DNA of 64,000 nt from Corynebacterium guangdongense. Its GTDB lineage: Bacteria > Actinomycetota > Actinomycetes > Mycobacteriales > Mycobacteriaceae. Shown in pieces: positions 45,933 through 54,924 of the stretch. The stretch is from positions 868,001-932,000 of the forward strand of contig NZ_CP047654.1 of the NCBI RefSeq assembly GCF_030408915.1, written 5' to 3'. Positions within the stretch are counted from its first letter, which is position 1, and each line of letters opens with the position of its first letter. The notes below the pieces were generated by a model. That model ran no database searches and was not told the DNA's origin. It worked only from the letters and a program-made list of their open reading frames with translations. The position numbers were made by a program, and so were the translations under genes.

Positions 45933-47309
45933 ATGACAGAACACTCCGCCCACGCATCAGGGGGTTCCCATCCCACGGTGCCAACCTCCCCGCCACCAGG
46001 CCTCGACGGGGCCGGGTTCACGGTGCTCGGCATCTCCGGGCGTCGTCTCGCAGCCGTGCTGATCGGCTGGTTCTTCGTCGTCTTCGACGGTTACGACCTC
46101 ATCGTCTACGGCACCGTCCAGGCAGAGCTCATGGAGGAGTGGAACCTCTCCGCGGGCCAGGCCGGCACCGTGGGTTCCATGGCCTTCGTCGGCATGGTCA
46201 TCGGCGCGGTCGCCATCGGCCGTCTCTCGGACCGGGTCGGACGCAAGACCGCGGTCATCGGCTCCGTCGTGGTCCTGTCGGTGTTCACGATTCTGTGCGG
46301 CCTGGCCCCGAGCGTCTGGCTCTTCGGCGCTTTCCGTCTGCTGGCCGGGATCGGCCTGGGCGGTCTGGTCCCGTCGGTCAACGCGATGACCGCCGACCTG
46401 GTCCCGCCGAGCCGGATGTCCGCCTGGTCCACCGTCATGATGTCCGGCGTCCCGCTGGGCGGCTCCGTTGCCGCGCTGCTGGCGCAGGTCATCGTCCCGA
46501 TCGACGAGAACTGGGGCTGGCGCGCGATGTTCCTGCTGGCCATGGTGCCGCTGATCATCGGGATCCCACTGGCCGCAAAGGTCATCCCCTCGGACCAGGA
46601 GATTGAGGCCGACCACCGCGCCCGGGGGCTGCTCGCCGGCACGGAGACCGAGGCGTCTCAGAAGGCGCCGGGTTACGGCGCGCTGTTCTCCCCGGAGTAC
46701 CGTGCGGTCACCGTCTGGTTCGCGCTCGCGACCTTTGTCACCCTGCTGGCGTGGTATGGCCTGGGCACGTGGCTGCCGAAGCTCATGCAGGAGGAGGGCT
46801 ACGATTTCGGCGCCTCCCTCAACTTCACCCTGGCATTGAACCTGGGCGCCATCATCGGCTCCGTCGTCACGGCCTGGGCCGGTGACCGCTTCGGGCCGGT
46901 GCGCTCGGGCGTGGTCGCCGCGGGCGTGGCGGGAGTGGCGCTGCTCGGTCTGCTCAGCGGGCCCCCCATACTCGCTGTATACGCCATCCTGGTGCTCGCC
47001 GGCGTCGGCACGCACGGCACCCAGATCCTGATCATCGCCGCCGTCACGCACTTCTACCCCCATCTGCTGCGTGGCACGGCCCTGGGGTGGGCGCTGGGCG
47101 TGGGCCGGCTGGGCGCGGTCGCCGCGCCGCAGTTGGCGGGCCTGCTGCTGGGCTGGGGCCTGGGCCCCGAGTCGAACTACCTGATGTTCGCCATCGCCGC
47201 CCTGCTCTCCGCGCTGTCGCTGTTCATCCTCGACAGGTTGCAGCGCAGGGACCGGGGCCAGGGTGGCGAGACGACCACCGTCGTGCAGGCTGCCCCGACC
47301 CCCCGTTAA
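45933..47309 (+). CDS. nagT: Aromatic acid:H+ symporter (3-hydroxybenzoate/gentisate uptake)
   Basis: A 458-residue MFS carrier with 12 TM helices of the AAHS family. TM1 has the signature [12 protein letters not shown], and loop 2-3 has [14 protein letters not shown]. The position, between the regulator and the 3-hydroxybenzoate hydroxylase, points to uptake of 3-hydroxybenzoate and/or gentisate. ATG 45933 was chosen over 45885, which would run into the operator region. Confidence 0.88.
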   Translation: MTEHSAHASGGSHPTVPTSPPPGLDGAGFTVLGISGRRLAAVLIGWFFVVFDGYDLIVYGTVQAELMEEWNLSAGQAGTVGSMAFVGMVIGAVAIGRLSDRVGRKTAVIGSVVVLSVFTILCGLAPSVWLFGAFRLLAGIGLGGLVPSVNAMTADLVPPSRMSAWSTVMMSGVPLGGSVAALLAQVIVPIDENWGWRAMFLLAMVPLIIGIPLAAKVIPSDQEIEADHRARGLLAGTETEASQKAPGYGALFSPEYRAVTVWFALATFVTLLAWYGLGTWLPKLMQEEGYDFGASLNFTLALNLGAIIGSVVTAWAGDRFGPVRSGVVAAGVAGVALLGLLSGPPILAVYAILVLAGVGTHGTQILIIAAVTHFYPHLLRGTALGWALGVGRLGAVAAPQLAGLLLGWGLGPESNYLMFAIAALLSALSLFILDRLQRRDRGQGGETTTVVQAAPTPR

Positions 47310-47359
47310 CCCCTGGATTCACAGACCTACCGTTCCCCGAAAGGAAGAGGAAGACCGAT

Positions 47360-48739
47360 ATGACTACAGCTATTCCGAACAAGGACCTCGCCGGCCAGAG
47401 GATCATCATCGTCGGCGGCGGCATCGGTGGCGCCTCCGGCGCCCTCGCCCTCGCGCTGCGCGGCGCCGAGGTGGAGCTCTACGAGCAGCACTTCGAGTTC
47501 AAGGAGGTCGGAGCCGGCCTGCAGATCGGCCCGCACGGCGTGAAGATGCTGGAGCGTTGGGGTCTCAAGGAGAAGGCCATCGCCGGCGGCTACCTCCCGG
47601 ACAACATGGTGTTCAAGGACGCCGTGACCGCGGAGACCATCCTCGACATGGACTTCGGCGAGGAGTTCCGGGAGCGCTACGGCGCCCCGTACCTCGTCAT
47701 CCACCGTTCGGATCTGTTGAACCTGCTGCTCGCCGAGGCCGAGAAGCACGGCGCCAAGCTCATGACCGGCTACTTCGCCACCGGCGCCGAGGAAGACGAG
47801 GAGGGCGTCACCCTCACCCTGAAGAACCTCAACGACGGCGAGCAGCTCGTCGAGGTCCGCGGCGACGTCCTCATCGGCTTCGACGGCACCCACTCCATCT
47901 TCCGTCAGGAGATCGTCCAGGACGCCCCGGTCCCGTCCGCCTACGTCGCCTACCGCGGCACGTCCAACATGGAGAACGAGACCGAGGACGCGAAGAAGAT
48001 CAACTCCGTCGTCGGCTACATCGGCCCGCGCTGCCACTTCATCCAGTACCCGCTGCGGCAGGGCGAGATGCTCAACCAGGTGGCCGTCTTCCAGTCCCCG
48101 CGCTACCTCGACGCGCTGATCGACGGCAGCGAGGTGCCGGAGGACTGGGGCAACAACGAGGAGTTCAAGGACGCCTTCTCCCACACCAACGAGTACATCC
48201 AGTCCCGCCTGGGCAACATGTGGCTCAACAACTGGTGGCAGATGGCCGACCGCGAGCCGCTCGAGGACTGGGTGGTCAACGACCGCATCATAGTCATGGG
48301 CGACGCGGCGCATCCGCCGCTGCAGTACATCGCCTCCGGCGCCATCATGGCGATGGAGGACTCCGAGGTCTTCGCCGTCTTCGCCGCCGAGGCCGCCGCG
48401 CAGGGCGAGCTGAACTGGGGCACGGTGCTGCGCGAGGTGTCCGACGAGCGGGCGCCGCGCTGCAACCGTATCCAGACCACCTCCCGTTTCTGGGGCGAGA
48501 TGTGGCACGTCGACGGCGTCGCGCGCCACGTCCGCAACGAGGCCTTCCGCCAGGCCGAGCGCACCGGCTGGTACCGCTACGCCGACTGGCTGTGGGACTA
48601 CGACCCCTCGGCGCGCGCGTACATCGAGAACCCGGAGCTGGGCAAGCTGCCGCCGGCGCTGCGTGACTGGGAGTACCTGCTGCACAAGATCGACCGCCAG
48701 CGCGAGGAGGGCAAGGAGGGCGCGGAGATCACTCTGTAG
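47360..48739 (+). CDS. nagX: 3-hydroxybenzoate 6-hydroxylase
   Basis: A 459-residue class A FAD monooxygenase that converts 3-hydroxybenzoate to gentisate using NAD(P)H. FAD motifs are [21 protein letters not shown], the DG-type GFDGTHSIF and [32 protein letters not shown] precedes ATG 47360. It follows nagT by 50 bases and supplies the substrate for the divergent gentisate operon. Its stop overlaps the end of the convergent membrane gene by 11 bases. Confidence 0.92.
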   Translation: MTTAIPNKDLAGQRIIIVGGGIGGASGALALALRGAEVELYEQHFEFKEVGAGLQIGPHGVKMLERWGLKEKAIAGGYLPDNMVFKDAVTAETILDMDFGEEFRERYGAPYLVIHRSDLLNLLLAEAEKHGAKLMTGYFATGAEEDEEGVTLTLKNLNDGEQLVEVRGDVLIGFDGTHSIFRQEIVQDAPVPSAYVAYRGTSNMENETEDAKKINSVVGYIGPRCHFIQYPLRQGEMLNQVAVFQSPRYLDALIDGSEVPEDWGNNEEFKDAFSHTNEYIQSRLGNMWLNNWWQMADREPLEDWVVNDRIIVMGDAAHPPLQYIASGAIMAMEDSEVFAVFAAEAAAQGELNWGTVLREVSDERAPRCNRIQTTSRFWGEMWHVDGVARHVRNEAFRQAERTGWYRYADWLWDYDPSARAYIENPELGKLPPALRDWEYLLHKIDRQREEGKEGAEITL

Positions 48740-49151
48740 CCGACGCCGCCGGTGGACCCTCAGGGTCCGCCGGCGCCTGTGCTTTCAGGGCGCCGAGCGC
48801 GACGGCGGGAGCGATGATCTGGGCGGCGCCCGTCACCCCGTAGAGCAGGTGCAGGAGGACGAAGGAATCCAGCACGAGCGCCTCCCCGAAAATCCAGCCG
48901 AGCATGACGGCGCCGGCCAGCAGGTGTGCGGCCCATCGCCAGTGCGGGGCCCGCTTGTCGACGCCGATCGCCGCCCACTGGAACCCGCCCACCACGATGC
49001 CGAGGAGCGCGCCCCCGAGGAGGGTCTGGCCCTCGAACGAGGTGCCCTCCAGGGCGGGGGAGACCAGGGAGGGCCGAAACCACAGCATGGCCAGCCCGAT
49101 GAGCGTCGATACTGCGTTGAACCAGGCGAGGAGGCGGGCGAGGAGCGTCAT
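48729..49151 (-). CDS. Hypothetical four-TM membrane protein
   Basis: A 140-residue membrane protein with four hydrophobic segments (about 5-23, 44-62, 72-90 and 97-117) and a Pro/Ala tail. No known family is recognised. It starts six bases after the stop of pth on the same strand, so it is likely the last gene of the rplY-pth transcript. It contains an 11-mer copy reading as VDK. Confidence 0.7.
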   Translation of the reverse strand: MTLLARLLAWFNAVSTLIGLAMLWFRPSLVSPALEGTSFEGQTLLGGALLGIVVGGFQWAAIGVDKRAPHWRWAAHLLAGAVMLGWIFGEALVLDSFVLLHLLYGVTGAAQIIAPAVALGALKAQAPADPEGPPAASATE

Positions 49152-49156
49152 GGCCC

Positions 49157-49705
49157 CTAGCGTAGGGCGGTGAGGACCTCGTCGGCGGCGTCGGCAAGCA
49201 TGATCGCGACGTCGGCGGCCTCGGCGGCGGGGAAGGGCTTGAGCACGTAGGCGGCCGGGTCCATGCGTCCGGGCGGGCGGCCGATGCCGAGGGCGAGGCG
49301 CCGGTAGTCCCTCGTGCCGAGGGAGCGGGTGATGGACTTGAGTCCGTTGTGGCCGTGGTCGCCGCCGCCGGTGCGCAGACGCACGGCGCCGAAGTCGAGT
49401 TCCAGTTCATCGTGGGCGATGATGACGTCGGCAGGGGCCACGGAGAAGTAAGTGGCCAGCGCCTTGACCGGACCGCCGGAGACGTTCATGTAGGAGCGCA
49501 GCCGGGCCAGGACCACCTGCGAGGAGCCGAGGCGGCCGGCGGGCAGCTCGGCGATCTCGGTGTTGGTGCGCTTGTGCACGCTCAGGGTGGCGGGCATGGG
49601 GCTGACGCGGGAGCACAGCTCGTCGATGAGCATGGCCCCGACGTTGTGGCGGGTGCCCTTGTACTTGGGGCCCGGGTTGCCGAGGCCGACGATGAGAACG
49701 GTCAT
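49157..49705 (-). CDS. pth: Peptidyl-tRNA hydrolase (second of two)
   Basis: A 182-residue Pth with VGLGNPGPKYKGTRHNVGAM, YMNVSGG, AHDELELDFGAVRLRTGGG and GHNGLKS. It is shorter at the N-terminus than the copy at 40690-41283. Adjacency to rplY is the canonical place for pth in actinobacteria, so this is probably the ancestral copy. ATG 49705. Confidence 0.92.
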   Translation of the reverse strand: MTVLIVGLGNPGPKYKGTRHNVGAMLIDELCSRVSPMPATLSVHKRTNTEIAELPAGRLGSSQVVLARLRSYMNVSGGPVKALATYFSVAPADVIIAHDELELDFGAVRLRTGGGDHGHNGLKSITRSLGTRDYRRLALGIGRPPGRMDPAAYVLKPFPAAEAADVAIMLADAADEVLTALR

Positions 49706-49734
49706 GACTGCGCAGTGTACGGCGGAAAAGGGGA

Positions 49735-49763
49735 ACGCACCCCATCGCGTCGATGGGGTGCGT
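49735..49763 (-). terminator. rplY terminator
   Basis: A perfect 13-pair stem, ACGCACCCCATCG / CGATGGGGTGCGT, with a three-base loop lies just past the rplY stop on the minus strand and is followed there by TCCCCTTTTCC. It lies between rplY and pth, so pth may have its own promoter or depend on read-through. Confidence 0.78.
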
Positions 49764-49778
49764 CGGGGCGGCGGCGGA

Positions 49779-50387
49779 TTACTCCGCGGACTCGGCCTCG
49801 CCCTCGGCTGCGGCCTCCTCGCCGTCCTCCGGGATCTCGGCGACCTCTTCGGCGACGATGTTGAGGACCAGCTTGTCGGCCTCGTCGACGAGGGTGACGC
49901 CCTCCGGCAGGGTGATGTCGCCGGCCAGGACCTGGTTGCCGGCCTCGACGCCAGCGACGGAGACGGTGAGCTCTTCCGGAATGGACAGGGCCGACGCCTC
50001 GACGAGGATGGTCTCCTCCTCCTGGATGAGCATGGCGCCGGAGAAGACCTCACCCTCGGCGATGACCGGGACGGAGACCTCGACCTTCTCGCCGCGCTTG
50101 ATGGCCTGCAGGTCCAGGTGGTCGATGTCCAGGGTCAGGATGTTCTGGTCGATGACCTTGACCATGGACAGGAACTGCTCGCCGTCGAGCTCGAGCTCGA
50201 AGACGGCGTTGACGCCCTCGCGGCGGACGAGGGCCTGGGTCTCGATGCGGTCGACGTGGAAGTGGACCGGCTCCTGGTGGGAGGCGTAGAGGACGCCCGG
50301 GATGCGGCCGTCGCGACGCAGGCGGCGGGACGCACCCTTGCCGAACTCCTTGCGGTACTCGCCCTTGAGGATGGTGGTGTCAGCCAT
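49779..50387 (-). CDS. rplY: 50S ribosomal protein L25 (Ctc/TL5 type)
   Basis: A 202-residue L25 of the long Ctc form. The N-terminal 5S-RNA-binding domain (about 1-95) has EYRKEFGKGASRRLRRDGRIPGVLYA. A C-terminal beta-domain follows, with a very acidic tail. GGAGAA precedes ATG 50387. A possible -10 TATAGGAT lies near 50545-50552 on the minus strand, which would give a leader of about 150 bases. Confidence 0.93.
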   Translation of the reverse strand: MADTTILKGEYRKEFGKGASRRLRRDGRIPGVLYASHQEPVHFHVDRIETQALVRREGVNAVFELELDGEQFLSMVKVIDQNILTLDIDHLDLQAIKRGEKVEVSVPVIAEGEVFSGAMLIQEEETILVEASALSIPEELTVSVAGVEAGNQVLAGDITLPEGVTLVDEADKLVLNIVAEEVAEIPEDGEEAAAEGEAESAE

Positions 50388-51004
50388 GCTGTTCTCCTTG
50401 TATGTGTGGGGCCGGAAACGCAGAACGCCTGCGTCCGACTCTTCGGGATATCGTGTCCTCGCCGAGTCGCCGCAGGCCATACAAGCTTGAGACGGTTGCA
50501 ATCGCGTCGATAACGGCCCATGAAGAGCCCTCGCCGAGACGGGTCAATCCTATACCCCGCCCGGGCCAGGCCAAAATCACCGCAGGTGCTTGAGGGCCCT
50601 CCGGCGGAAGAGCGTCGGGAGCGCATGTCCGCACCCGGCCGGGGTCGGCCCGGACGCGCGTCGTGTCCGCGTCGGCGACGCGCCCGTCGGGCCGGGAAAC
50701 ATGTCCACGGTGTCCCGCCGGCTCGTGGCGGTGCCGGGTCCGGGCAACCGGGGCAGGTCGGCACGGGTGAGGTGATCCCCGGTGCCGTACCGGAACTCGC
50801 GCTCCGGTTGGGGCCACAGTCCCCGGACGAACGGCCAGTCGGGGGCGCGCGTACGTCCTCGATCAGCGAATCTCCGGTGGGGGCCGGACCGCGTCACGAG
50901 CACTAATAGTTTTGTCGGGGTAATAGTTGCGGAATAAATTGTCGTTGACCATGGGTGTAAGCCATGTCACACTGGGGGTACCTTACGCCTGGAAGGACCC
51001 CGAC
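50388..51004. other. 617-base intergenic stretch, no convincing gene
   Basis: It lies between divergent rplY (-) and the acyl-CoA dehydrogenase gene (+). The left part holds the likely rplY leader, the right end the dehydrogenase promoter. Open frames in the middle (for example 50577-50903, minus) are Arg/Pro-rich, lack ribosome binding sites and match nothing I recognise. It has no repeat, tRNA or riboswitch that I can see. Confidence 0.6.
50945..50973 (+). promoter_or_regulatory. Probable sigmaA-type promoter of the acyl-CoA dehydrogenase operon
   Basis: The -35 is TTGACC (50945-50950), the spacer 17 bases and the -10 CACACT (50968-50973), giving a start near 50980 and a leader of about 25 bases that contains GGAAGGA. 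The sequence around the -10 (GTGTAAGCCATGTCACAC) is a loose inverted repeat that could bind a regulator. Confidence 0.5.
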
Positions 51005-52174
51005 ATGACACTTCTCGACCCGACCCTGGACTTCCTCGGCGTGTTCGCCGACGTGGGCGAGGCCGACCGCGCCGTCTGGCGGCGCGCCCACTCCTACGCC
51101 GACGACGTCCTGCCCGTCATCAACGACCACTGGGAGCAGGCGCGCTACCCGCTCGAGCTGGTCCGGCGCCTCGGCGAGCTCGACCTGCTCACCGACGGCG
51201 TCGAGGTGGAGGGGCACGAGAAGCTCTCCCCGCTCGGGGCGGGCCTGGCGTGCATGGAGGTCTCGCGCATCGACGGCTCGATGGCCGTCGTCATCGGCGT
51301 CCAGGCCGCCCTGTGCCTGCGCTCCATCGCCTTCCACGGCTCCCCGGAGCAGCGGGGGCGGTGGCTCGGCCCGCTGGCGGCCGGGGAGGAGCTCGGCGCC
51401 TTCGCCCTGACCGAACCCACCCACGGCTCCGACGCCGTCGCCCTGGAGACCACCGCGGTGCTCGACGGTGACGAGTACGTGCTCAACGGCGAGAAGCGCT
51501 GGATCGGCAACGGCGCGGGCGGCGACGTCACCGTCGTCTGGGCACGCATGGAGGACGGCCAGGTCGGCGGCTTCATCGTCGAGCAGGACACTCCCGGTTA
51601 CGACGCGGAGGTCATCACGGGCAAGGTCTCGCTGCGCGCCATCCACCAGGCCCACATCCGCCTGCGCGACTGCCGCATCCCCCGGGCCAACAAGCTGCCG
51701 GGCGCCAACACCTTCAAGGACACCTCCCGGGTGCTCGAGGCCTCCCGCGCCGGGGTGGCGTGGTCAGCCTTCGGCCACGGCCTGGCCGCCTACGAGATCG
51801 CCCTGGGTCACGCCCGGGAGCGTTCCCAGTTCGGCCGCCCGCTGGCGAAGAACCAGATCATCCAGCAGCGCCTGGCGGACATGCTCACCGACGTCACCAA
51901 CATGGCCCTGCAGTGCCGCCAGCTCGCCCGTCTCGAGGGCAGCGGCGAACTGCTCGGCCCGCAGGCCGCGATGGCGAAGGTCCACAACACCCGGGCGGCC
52001 CGACGCGTGGTCGCCGACGCCCGCGACCTGCTCGGCGGCTCCGGCATTCTGCTGGAGAACCACGTCGTGCGCCACTTCGCCGACATGGAGGCCCTGCACA
52101 CCTTCGAGGGCACCGACACCATCCAGTCACTGATCATCGGCCGGGCCCTGACCGGCACTAGCGCCTTCACCTGA
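51005..52174 (+). CDS. Acyl-CoA dehydrogenase, glutaryl-CoA dehydrogenase-like
   Basis: A 389-residue FAD acyl-CoA dehydrogenase. FALTEPTHGSD and GEKRWIGNG are flavin-site motifs, and the C-terminal EALHTFEGTDTIQSLIIGRALTG carries the catalytic Glu in the position used by the glutaryl-CoA dehydrogenase branch. The substrate may be a short or branched acyl-CoA or glutaryl-CoA. It starts after GGAAGGA and precedes the FadN-like gene by 10 bases, so the two form an operon. Confidence 0.86.
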   Translation: MTLLDPTLDFLGVFADVGEADRAVWRRAHSYADDVLPVINDHWEQARYPLELVRRLGELDLLTDGVEVEGHEKLSPLGAGLACMEVSRIDGSMAVVIGVQAALCLRSIAFHGSPEQRGRWLGPLAAGEELGAFALTEPTHGSDAVALETTAVLDGDEYVLNGEKRWIGNGAGGDVTVVWARMEDGQVGGFIVEQDTPGYDAEVITGKVSLRAIHQAHIRLRDCRIPRANKLPGANTFKDTSRVLEASRAGVAWSAFGHGLAAYEIALGHARERSQFGRPLAKNQIIQQRLADMLTDVTNMALQCRQLARLEGSGELLGPQAAMAKVHNTRAARRVVADARDLLGGSGILLENHVVRHFADMEALHTFEGTDTIQSLIIGRALTGTSAFT

Positions 52175-52184
52175 GGAGACCAGC

Positions 52185-54359
52185 ATGACCCGCACATTCG
52201 CCGTCATCGGCGCCGGATCCATGGGCTCGGGCATCGCCGCCCACATGGCCAACGCCGGCCACCGCGTCATTCTGCTGGACCAAAGCGAGGAGATCGCGCG
52301 CACCGGCGTCGAACGCCAGGTGGCGCACGGGGGCTTTTACGACCCGGCCTTCGCGGAGCGGATCACGACGGGCTCCATTGACGCCGACCTGCCCCTGCTT
52401 GCCGACGCCGAGTGGATCGTCGAGGCCATCGTCGAGAACCTCGACGCCAAACGCGGGCTCTACGCCCAGATCGCCCCGCACCGCCAACCGGGTGCGCTGG
52501 TCACCTCGAACACCTCCACCATTCCGCTGGCCGCCCTGACCGAGGGGCTGGACGAGGATTTCCGCGCCCACTTCGGCATCACCCACTTCTTCAACCCGCC
52601 GCGCCTGATGCGCCTGGTCGAGGTCGTCGGCCCGGCCGGCACCGCGCTGGCCAGCGTCCTGCGCGAGGAGCTGGGCAAGCATGTCCTGCCCTGCCGAGAC
52701 ACCCCCGGCTTCATCGCCAACCGCATCGGCAGCTTCTGGATGTCCGCCGGCGCGAGCATCGCCCTGGACCGCGGCCTGGACATCGAACTCGCCGACGCCG
52801 CCTTCGCCAAGCCCGTCGGCGTTCCGCGAACCGGAATCTTCGGGCTCTTCGACTACATCGGCCTCCAGGTCGTGCCCGGCATCTGGGACAGCCTGCTCGG
52901 CGCGCTCGACGACGGGGACGCCTTCCACCGCTACGAGGGGCTGGTCACCTCGCCGCCGCTGAGCTGGCTGCTCGAGCAGGGCTATACCGGCCGCACCGGA
53001 GCGTCGGGATTCTGGCGCGGGCGCGGGGAGGTGCTCGACCCCGCCGCCCTGGACTACCGCCCAGTTCGCCCCGTCGCGGACCCGGTGACGGAGGTCCGCG
53101 GCATCGCCCGGGCCATCGACGTCGACTCCGCGGGCGGGCGCTACGTGTGGGAGGTCTTCGCGACCACCCTGGCCTACTGCTGCCAGGTCGCCCCGGAGAT
53201 CGCGGACACCGTCGCCGACATCGACGCGGCCATGGAGCTGGGCTACTCCTGGAAGCAGGGGCCGTTCCGCATGGCGGACGAGGTCGGCCTGGACCGCCTC
53301 CGGGAGCGCTTCACCGCCGAGGGCCGCCCGATCCCGCCGCTGCTCGCCGACGCCGCGGTGTTCTACCCGGCGCCCGGCCACGCCCTGGGCACCGACGGCA
53401 CCGTCCGGGAGCTGCCGGCCGGGCCGCCGAGCTTCGCGGAACTGACCCGCGAGGCGGAGGTCGTCTTCCGCAACGACGGTGCGGTGGTCCACCGCCTCGC
53501 CGACGGCGTGGGGGTGTTCTCGATGACCACCCCGATGAATTCCTGCACGGAGGACGTCATCGCGGCGCTGCGCGGCGTCGGTGACCTGGGGTTGAAAGCT
53601 CTGGTCATCGGCAACGACCAGCGCACCATCTTCTCCGCCGGGGCGAATCTGCCGCAGCTGGCCGAGGCCGCCCAAAGCGGTGATGTGGCGGTGGCGCGGC
53701 GGGTGATCCGCGCGGGCTCCGACGTGATGCGCGCCCTGCGGCGACTGCCGATTCCCGTCGTCGCCGCTGCCCGCGGCGCCGCCCTGGGTGGGGGAGCGGA
53801 GCTGCTCCTTCATTGCGACCGCGTCGTCGCGCACACCGAGCTGCGCGTCGGTTTCCCGGAACGTCTCGTCGGGCTCATTCCGGCCTGGAACGGCAGCGTC
53901 CGGGTCCTGCAGCTGATGGTGGAACGGGGCGTCGACAATCCGCACCAGGCAGCCTTCGACCTGATCATGGCCGCCACCCCCACCGACAACGCCGTCGAGG
54001 CCAGAAACCGCGGGCTTCTCGACGCCCGCGACGTCCTGCTCATGAACCCGGACGCGGTGCCCGAGCGGGCCCTGGCCCTGGCGCGGGAGCTGGTGGACGG
54101 CTACCGCGCGCCCGTCGACCCGCCGCTCCCGCTGACCAGGCACGCGCTGGATTCCGCCTGGCGGGGGGAGGACGTCGCCGAGGCGGACCGCGACATCGCC
54201 GCCGGACTGGCCGGGGTCTACGCCGGCGAGGGCGAGATCAGCGTCGACGAGTTGGCCGCACGGGAGGGCGAGACCGGAGCCCGGCTGATCATCCGGCCGA
54301 AAAACGCCGCCCGCGCCGCCCACATGGCCGCCCACCGCCGGCCTCTGAAGGACTCGTAG
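52185..54359 (+). CDS. 3-hydroxyacyl-CoA dehydrogenase/enoyl-CoA hydratase (FadN-like order)
   Basis: A 724-residue bifunctional beta-oxidation enzyme with the dehydrogenase first and the hydratase last, as in B. subtilis FadN. The NAD site is GAGSMGSGIAAHMANAGH at the N-terminus, the catalytic His lies in ITHFFNPPRLMRLVEVV, and the crotonase domain is at about 440-660 with GAALGGGAELLLHCD and FPERLVGLIPAW. A thiolase (FadA) is expected next in this type of operon but none follows; a 565-base geneless stretch does. It is coupled to the preceding dehydrogenase gene. Confidence 0.87.
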   Translation: MTRTFAVIGAGSMGSGIAAHMANAGHRVILLDQSEEIARTGVERQVAHGGFYDPAFAERITTGSIDADLPLLADAEWIVEAIVENLDAKRGLYAQIAPHRQPGALVTSNTSTIPLAALTEGLDEDFRAHFGITHFFNPPRLMRLVEVVGPAGTALASVLREELGKHVLPCRDTPGFIANRIGSFWMSAGASIALDRGLDIELADAAFAKPVGVPRTGIFGLFDYIGLQVVPGIWDSLLGALDDGDAFHRYEGLVTSPPLSWLLEQGYTGRTGASGFWRGRGEVLDPAALDYRPVRPVADPVTEVRGIARAIDVDSAGGRYVWEVFATTLAYCCQVAPEIADTVADIDAAMELGYSWKQGPFRMADEVGLDRLRERFTAEGRPIPPLLADAAVFYPAPGHALGTDGTVRELPAGPPSFAELTREAEVVFRNDGAVVHRLADGVGVFSMTTPMNSCTEDVIAALRGVGDLGLKALVIGNDQRTIFSAGANLPQLAEAAQSGDVAVARRVIRAGSDVMRALRRLPIPVVAAARGAALGGGAELLLHCDRVVAHTELRVGFPERLVGLIPAWNGSVRVLQLMVERGVDNPHQAAFDLIMAATPTDNAVEARNRGLLDARDVLLMNPDAVPERALALARELVDGYRAPVDPPLPLTRHALDSAWRGEDVAEADRDIAAGLAGVYAGEGEISVDELAAREGETGARLIIRPKNAARAAHMAAHRRPLKDS

Positions 54360-54924
54360 GGACGCGGCACGCGGAGTCCGGTGAGCGGGACCGTGAGATC
54401 CATGACGCGCTCCGCCACCGGCCGCTCCTCGCGCAGACCGCGGACGGCGAGGAGATGTCCGCGGCCGTGTCCGCCAGGCGGTTCTGTGCGGTGAAGCCCC
54501 GGGGGATGGTCAGACCGGCGCCGAGGATGCGTCCATCGCCGCGGGCCCCGTCGCGCGACCCCGTACCGCCCGGGGCCGCCGAACTGAGCCGCCCGATGGC
54601 CGCCGTAGCTGCGCCCGTCGTGGCAGTTCAGCGGCTTTCCCGGCGTGATCTCGCCGACCGGGAAGAGGAACCTGAGATCGCTGGCGCCGAAACCCGCGGG
54701 GTTGTCGGTGTCCGGGCGCCCGGGCGCCATTGCCGTCCACTAGACGACACTGCCCTGGTGGGCGCCCGCCTGGTCTGCGCTGACGCGGACGGACAGCTCG
54801 TCCCGATTGATCTCGAGTAGCTGGCTGTCGCGCCAGGTCAGGGTCAGCGGAGTGGCCCTGGAAAAAAGCTGCGCCAGCCGGACCGATGAGGCTGGCCGGG
54901 CTGGCGTAGTCGCGGGGGAGGGGG
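54360..54924. other. 565-base stretch without a convincing gene; possible coding remnant
   Basis: It holds the prs terminator at its right end. A minus-strand frame starting at 54730 gives a plausible-looking N-terminus (DTDNPAGFGASDLRFLFPV...) and then runs antisense into the FadN-like gene. A second frame gives GRILGAGLTIPRGFTAQNRLADTA. The two could be halves of one decayed gene, but I recognise no family and see no ribosome binding site. Confidence 0.4.
54862..54896 (-). terminator. prs terminator
   Basis: On the minus strand GCCAGCC (54890-54896 side) pairs with GGCTGGC (54873-54879 side) around a 10-base loop and is followed by GCAGCTTTTTTCC. It ends the glmU-prs transcript. Confidence 0.75.

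Noticed and set aside
47310..47359. Third NagR operator before nagX
   Set aside because: TTCCCCGAAAGGAA is partly palindromic but is explained by the ribosome binding site and lacks the TTCCGC/GTGGAA half-sites.
50577..50903. 108-codon minus-strand open frame as a gene
   Set aside because: No ribosome binding site, Arg/Pro-rich random-like product, no recognised family.
54218..54730. Minus-strand open frame as an intact gene
   Set aside because: It runs antisense into the FadN-like gene, has no ribosome binding site and matches no family; kept only as a possible remnant.
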